This document shows, in pieces, positions 58,417-64,000 of a DNA stretch of 64,000 nt. The DNA comes from Siphonodentalium dalli (lineage: Eukaryota; Mollusca; Scaphopoda; Gadilida; Siphonodentaliidae). Under the pieces are notes generated by a model, which saw nothing but the letters and a program-made list of their open reading frames with translations, had not been told where the DNA came from and made no database searches. The stretch is from NCBI GenBank assembly GCA_032622095.1, contig CP136062.1:142866351-142930350 (forward strand). The letters run 5' to 3'. Each line of letters begins with the position of its first letter. Position 1 is the stretch's first letter. The position numbers and the translations under genes are program-made.

Positions 58417-60180
58417 CAACAGTGCCCCCACGGAGGATATACAATCCCACAACAATGTCCCACAGAGGATATACAATCCCACAACAGCGTCCTCATAGAG
58501 GATATACAATCCCACAACAATGTCCTCACAGAGGATATACAATCCCACAACAGCGTCCTCATAGAGGATATACAATCCCACAACAATGTCCTCACAGAGG
58601 ATATACAATCCCACAACAATGTCCTCACAGAGGTTATACAATCCCACAACAATGTCCTCACAGAGGATATACAATCCCACAACAATGTCCTCACAGAGGA
58701 TATACAATCCCACAACAGCGTCCTCATAGAGGATATACAATCCCACAACAATGTCCTCACAGAGGATATACAATCCCACAACAGCGTCCTCACAGGGATA
58801 TACAATCCTACAACAGTCTCCTCACAGAGGATATACAATCCTACAACAGCGTCCTCACATAGGATATACAATCCCACAACAGTCTCCTCACAGAGGATAT
58901 ACAATCCCACAACAGTGCCCCCACAGAGGATATACAATCCCACAACAATGTCCCCACAGAGGATATACAATCCCACAACAGCGTCATCATAGAGGTTATA
59001 CAATCCCACAACAATGTCCTCACAGAGGATATACAATCCCACAACAGCGTCCTCATAGAGGATATACAATCCCACAACAATGTCCTCACAGAGGATATAC
59101 AATCCCACAACAGCGTCCTCACATAGGATATACAATCCCACAACAGTCTCCTCACAGATGATATACAATCCTACAACAGTGTCCTCACAGGGATATACAA
59201 TCCTACAACAGTGTCCTCACAGAGGATATACAATCCTACAACAGCGTCCTCACATAGGATATACAATCCCACAACAGTCTCCTCACAGAGGATATACAAT
59301 CCCACAACAGTGCCCCCACGGAGGATATACAATCCCACAACAAGGTCCCCACAGAGGATATACAATCCCACAACAGCGTCCTCATGGAGGATATACAATC
59401 CCACAACAATGTCCTCACGGAGGATATACAATCCCACAACAGCGTCCTCATAGAGGATATACAATCCCACAACAATGTCCTCACAGAGGATATACAATCT
59501 CACAGCAGCGTCCTCATAGAGGATATACAATCCCACAACAATGTCCTCACAGAGGATATACAATCCCACAACAGCGTCCTCACAGGGATATACAATCCTA
59601 CAACAGTGTCCTCACAGGGATATACAATCCTACAACAGTGTCCTCACAGAGGATATACAATCCCACAACAGTGTGTGTCATCACAGGGATAAACAATCCT
59701 ACAACAGTGTCCTCACAGAGGATATACAATCCCACAAGTGTCCTCACAGAGGATATACAATCTCACAACAGTGTCCTCACAGAGGATATACAATCCCATA
59801 TTAGTGTCCTCACAGAGTATATACAATCCCACAACAGCGTCCTCACAGAGGATATACATATTACAATCCCACAACAGCGTCCTCACAGAGGATATACAAT
59901 CCCACAACAATGTCCTCACAGAGGATATACAATCCCATATCGGTGTCCTCACAGAGGATATACAATCCCACAACAGCGTCCTCACAGAGGATATACATAT
60001 TAAAATCCCACAACAGCGTCCTCACAGAGGATATACAATCCCACAACAGCGTCCTCACAGAGCATATACAATCTCACAACAGTGTCCGCACGGAGGATAT
60101 ACAATCCTACAACAGTGTCCTCACAGAGGATATATAATCCCACAACAGTGTCCTCACAGAGGATATACAATCCCACGACA
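58417..60180. repeat. 33-bp minisatellite, about 50 copies, inside a LINE
   Basis: The unit is ACAATCCCACAACARYGTCC followed by TCACAGAGGATAT. It is 33 bp, with local 31- and 32-bp variants (CACAGGGATAT) and a few insertions (TACATATT at about 59855 and 59995). Because 33 is divisible by three and the unit has no stop in five frames, all three plus frames (repeating GYTIPQQCPHR, RIYNPTTVSSQ and EDIQSHNSVLT) and two minus frames stay open for long stretches. The resulting ORFs (up to 307 residues) are best seen as a consequence of the repeat. The array starts in the LINE A break and stops at the first LINE B codons. Confidence 0.95.
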
Positions 60181-62569
60181 TTGATTCAGCTACTGATATT
60201 TTTACCTCAAAATTCCTTGATATTATGGACAAAACCGTCCTCCAGTCTAGAGTATTAATAAGACATAAAGATAAACATTGGTTCACTTCAGAACTGCGAA
60301 CGATGATCCGCAAAAGAGACAGACTGCGTAAAATTGCAATGAAGTCAAAAAATGACAATGATTTGGCAAAATTCAAAAAAGTGCGAAATACGGTCAATAA
60401 CATGAAAAAATACGCCAGAGCCCGATATGAAGAAACACTTAAAAAAAACTGTTCGAGAGCTTCCATCATCCAAATACTTTTGGCACTGCATAAAGGAAAT
60501 TATGCAAACCAAACACAAAGACGCTATCCCCCCTCTTATCGATGACAGTGGCAACTTAGTGTTTGACGACCACAACAAAGCATCCATGCTCAATGGTGTG
60601 TTCATCTCTAATTCAGACCTCGACGAGTCGTCGTGTAGTCTACCAATATTCACCCAGAAATGTAGCAACACACTAACAGACATTGAATTCACAATCGAAG
60701 ATATAATTTGTGCTATTAGAACGTTGAAACCGAATAAAGCATCTGGCCACGATGGAATACCGTTAAAATGATCCAAATCACAAGCCCAGCTATCGCCACC
60801 CCATTTAAAGCTCTTTTTAAGAAATCACTCGATTTCAGCGATTTTCCGACACAGTGGAAGCAGGCAAATGTTATCCCTATCCACAAGAAAAATGATAAAT
60901 CCAGCTGTAAAAACTACCGCCCTATATCCTTACTCCCGTGTCTCAGTAATATCATGGACAAAATTGTTCTGAAATACTTATCCGCCCATTTCTCAAATAA
61001 TAATATACTATTCCAATTTCAATCAGGATTTGTCCCAGGGCATAGCACAAATTTCCAGTTACTTGAGATATACCACACCCTGTGCCAGGCCCTCGAAGAG
61101 AAGTTAAATACGTCAGCAATATTTTGCGATATTTCCAAAGCGTTTGAGAGAGTCTGGCACAGGAGGTTGTTATTCAAACTGGAACAATACGGAGTTGCCG
61201 GAAACATCCACAACTGGCTCAACAGCTATCTCTCCAACAGATCACAACGTGTCTTAGTTGGTAGCTCCTTTTCTGATTACCACATTATTCCGGCAGGAGT
61301 TCCACAGAGATATATCCTTGGACCTTTCATATTCCTGACATATATAAATACCTGGCAACTCCTTTACTCGTGTGTATGCAGATGATACATGTTTTTTCAC
61401 TGCCCAACCATCAGTCGAAGACAGTTCGCGGGAACTATTCGAAGATTTGGATAGAGTATCTTGCTGGTCGAAACAATGGTTACATTTAATGCAGATAAAA
61501 CAAAATCTATGATGTTTTCGCTCACTCCCTCCGAAGATCATTTGGATCTTGAACTTGATGATCGCAACATTGAGCAAGTAGCTTGCCACAAACATCTCGG
61601 AATTTCTATATAATCAAATCTTCATTGGGACACTCATATCAACGAAATCTGCAGTCGAGTGGCAACCAGACTGTCACAACTAAGGAGAATACAATATCCT
61701 GTAAATAGACAAACTCGAAATAATGTTTAAAACTTATGTACTCCCGATACTGGAATACGGAGACGTTGTTTGGGACAACGCCCCCACTGCCTCCTTTGGA
61801 AACTCGACCGCCTATATATTGACGCCGGTAAAATAGTAAGTGGCCTGACACGTTCGGTATCAGATGAGAGAGTATTATTCGAACTCGATTGGGCTCCCCT
61901 TAAAGAAAGATGAAACCTTCATAAAATGCATACCTGGAACCAAATATTAACCAATCATGTCCCAAACTAACTCACAAATTTACTACCCCAAACTGTCAGT
62001 GAAGCATCTCGATACCACATCAGAAACCCTTTGCGATACATAAACTACTTCACGAATACGGCCCGTTTTAAATCGAGTTTCATCCCGTCCATGATCGATG
62101 AATGGAATTTATCATGCAAAACCACTACCGACAACAAAAAACTTACTGACCCCTCATCAGAACCAACCAAAGACGAAATCATAAGTAACATGTATAACAC
62201 TTTTTGCAAACAAGAAATGACTATAAAAACCCCATCAACGCTGGTCAGAGGAAACTAAACATACTGCACTGTAGACTCAGAAATAACTGCAGTGATCTAA
62301 ACTTCGACAAGCATGAAAATTACATCTCGGCTCAACCAACATGTAATTGTGGTCATTCATGTGAAGACGCAAACCATTTTTTCTTCAGTTGTCCTTGGTA
62401 CGCAGACTCCAGAGAACTTATGTGGGCAAGGTTGGATGAACTTAATGTGTCTATCGTCTCGGAAAAAGATCTCCTGTTCGGCATTCCGCACTACAGTGAA
62501 ACAATAAATACGCGCAATTTCGAGACAGTCCATTCATTTATTTCTTCGACAGACCGCTTCTCATAAATG
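60168..62569 (+). pseudogene. LINE B, 5'-truncated non-LTR retrotransposon ORF2
   Basis: It starts within the linker between endonuclease and RT: DIDSATDIFTSKF, then HWFTSELR (about 60280) and a basic helix to about 60440. The RT follows: LKPNKASGHDGIP (about 60726), VIPIHKK (about 60871), NYRPISLLP (60912), FVPGHST (61030), KAFERVWH (about 61137), GVPQRYILGPF (about 61299; the usual GS is RY), and YADD (61375-61386). Then come HKHLGI (about 61590), YVLPILEYGDVVWDN (about 61735) and a C-terminal knuckle CNCGHSCEDANHFFFSC (about 62342-62392). Frameshifts near 60445, 60767, 61350 and 61483 and a deletion after 61820 make it inactive. The class is CR1/Jockey-like by motif order; this is inference. 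The tail to about 62810 is 3' UTR-like. Confidence 0.9.
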
Positions 62570-62810
62570 TTACCCTACTCCCTAACGCGAGACCATAGTC
62601 ACTCCAAACAGCAACAGCATACAGCAGCCACTTTAAACACAAATTTTAAACCTATCTCTAAATACATTTAGAATGCCAGAGGAGAGGGGCTCTGATAAGT
62701 TCCGCAACTTGTGCTCCGATTCTCTGTGCCCACACAACTATCTATGTCTATAATAATATGTGTAATTTAGATATACATTGTGGGTCACAATAAATATGTT
62801 CAACATCCCT
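62570..62810 (+). other. Probable 3' untranslated tail of LINE B
   Basis: Non-coding sequence between the LINE B stop and the point where LINE A coding resumes. It contains AATAAATATG at about 62789 just before the junction. No poly-A run remains. Confidence 0.55.
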
Positions 62811-63114
62811 CAACAGCGTAAGTAACCACAAATTTCCAGATGAGAAAAGACTTTGCAGAAAATGTAACCACTCACAAATTGAAACGGGAATACATTTTAT
62901 GACGAAATGTCCATTTTATAACAAATCACGAGAAACATTCTTTGACGAAATACAAATACAAACAACGTTTCCTACCTACGGTGCTATGAACCATGAGCAG
63001 AAGTTTCTTGTCATAATGAAAAATGAGCAACTTGATATTTGCAAAATAATCTATAACATGGTGCGGTGTTTTTTTTTCATTCATATGGTATATTTTTGTC
63101 ATATATTTGTGTAA
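62811..63114 (+). pseudogene. LINE A, C-terminal portion after the interruption
   Basis: In one frame from 62811: NSVSNHKFPDEKRLCRKCNH, then IHFMTKCPFYNKSRETFF (about 62890-62943), and an acidic and hydrophobic tail to a stop at 63114. C..C...(E)..HF...CP.Y...R is the C-terminal knuckle that follows the LRTxRLFK...R..LT segment in this kind of ORF2, which is exactly where the 5' part of LINE A stops at 58416. Strand and order agree. CAACAGYG is found at both junctions. Confidence 0.8.
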
Positions 63115-63200
63115 TGTATGAATATTGTATATGCCGTCTGCCCCGTGTGGGTGTATTATGGCATTTAATCTTTTATATCTATAAAAATAAACTGTTACTG
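63115..63200 (+). other. 3' untranslated region of LINE A
   Basis: Following the stop is GCCCCGTGTGGGTGTATTAT and then AAAAATAAACTG, similar in type to the short 3' ends of such LINEs. The exact end is not fixed. Confidence 0.5.
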
Positions 63201-64000
63201 ACCAAATAAATTTACTTTCAACTCTTGAAGCCCTTTGATGTCAACTGAGATATTTAACCTGCATTATCTGTGAAATATGTATAGTATTTAAATACGTCAT
63301 TGCACATTCACACCAACAAATGGTGATTGATCACTTATTGTCTTACATTCAGAAATGGCGTATGAGTGGCGACCACACATATTATGGGTCAACATCCCGG
63401 GGTCAACTGTGTTAGATAAAAGTAATCGAGGAATCAAAACACTAACAGTTTATTCTCGTACACAGAATTTGGAAAACAGGATGGTTCGTATAGATAATAC
63501 TGTTTTGAATTTATCAAACTCAAAATCTTTTAATTTGTCCACATACGATGTTTAGTGGGTTGTTTAATCATTCGTTTCGTGATTCTTAATATCGAATTAC
63601 CAACTTTCGATGGGGCAAACACGTATAGAACATATCCGGACATGGATTATTTGAACCAACGTATTCAGTGTACTTAATTTGGAAGGAGAGATACAATGTA
63701 TGATATATCGATAAATACCGATCTGCAGGCTTTAATCTGACCAAAAAATAAACCCTGAAAAAAGCAGGAAATGGAATCGAAAAAGGAGGATATAAAGCTT
63801 CAATATTTCATGTAATTTGCTTCAAATGAGCCGTGTCTGTTTGATAACTTTGATTAAATAATGATTTTATGAACACATTGAACTGTTAAAAAATAACTTA
63901 TTTTGTCATGTATCTTTATCGCGAGCATTTTAAGTTTAAGGGCTAACAATTTGACACTTATTTTGTTCACTTAATACCTTGATTGTTTGAAACAGTACCA
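63201..64000. other. Unassigned sequence
   Basis: No gene or repeat is recognised. The plus-strand frame 63355-63555 (66 residues, starting MAYEWRPHILWVN) lacks a known domain. Confidence 0.4.

Noticed and set aside
59080-60003. A 307-residue plus-strand ORF and a 253-residue minus-strand ORF (58407-59168)
   Set aside because: Both lie wholly in the 33-bp minisatellite and arise because the unit is a multiple of three without stops. Overlapping frames give equally long repeat proteins.

Overview
This is an AT-rich, apparently gene-free stretch of a eukaryotic genome. It is dominated by non-LTR retrotransposon remains, short inverted-repeat transposons (MITEs), foldback elements and minisatellites. 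I found no prokaryotic gene organisation, no convincing host protein-coding gene and no tRNA or rRNA gene. The LINE types, the many TTAA-flanked piggyBac-like MITEs and the divergent dispersed repeats with a CCATCTTGGATTTTACTC motif suggest a marine invertebrate, most likely a mollusc or another lophotrochozoan. That assignment is inference.

Layout. 1-7.4 kb: a TTAA MITE (1030-1284), a MITE with two 69-bp palindromes (2084-2538), a long inverted repeat (4945-5332) and a diverged tandem duplication (6750-7440). 9.6-21.3 kb: further TTAA MITEs, an AT microsatellite (12138-12222), a large TIR element (13733-14502), a foldback (14604-15229), a hairpin (17200-17298), a 38-bp minisatellite of about 26 copies (17761-18747) and a second palindrome-bearing MITE (20603-20993). 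24.3-26.8 kb: a 2.5-kb foldback element whose interior is two arrays of a roughly 130-bp repeat in opposite orientations. 28-36 kb: a third palindrome-bearing MITE, a GC-rich hairpin, several GGGTGGATACACA TIR elements and ancient dispersed repeats. 37-48 kb: a duplicated 350-bp repeat, two palindromic elements near 40 kb, a LINE 3' remnant (45183-45960) and two more palindrome-bearing MITEs. 48.5-50.1 kb: a foldback split by a 500-bp insertion that has a 10-bp target duplication and a FLYWCH-like ORF. 50.7-56.8 kb: a TA-flanked MITE, a duplicated repeat block and a second foldback related to the 24-kb one.

57-63.2 kb holds the most complex structure. One decayed LINE (A) runs from about 56985 and stops at about 58417. 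A 33-bp minisatellite of about 50 units follows, then a second, 5'-truncated LINE (B, 60168-62810). The missing C-terminal zinc-knuckle part of LINE A resumes at 62811.

The genes do not form a host pathway. The enzymatic remains are reverse transcriptases with frameshifts and stops, presumably inactive. The main biological interest is structural: one 69-bp cruciform-forming module carried by two MITE families with different termini, a minisatellite open in five of six frames that runs into a LINE reading frame, and several composite foldbacks.
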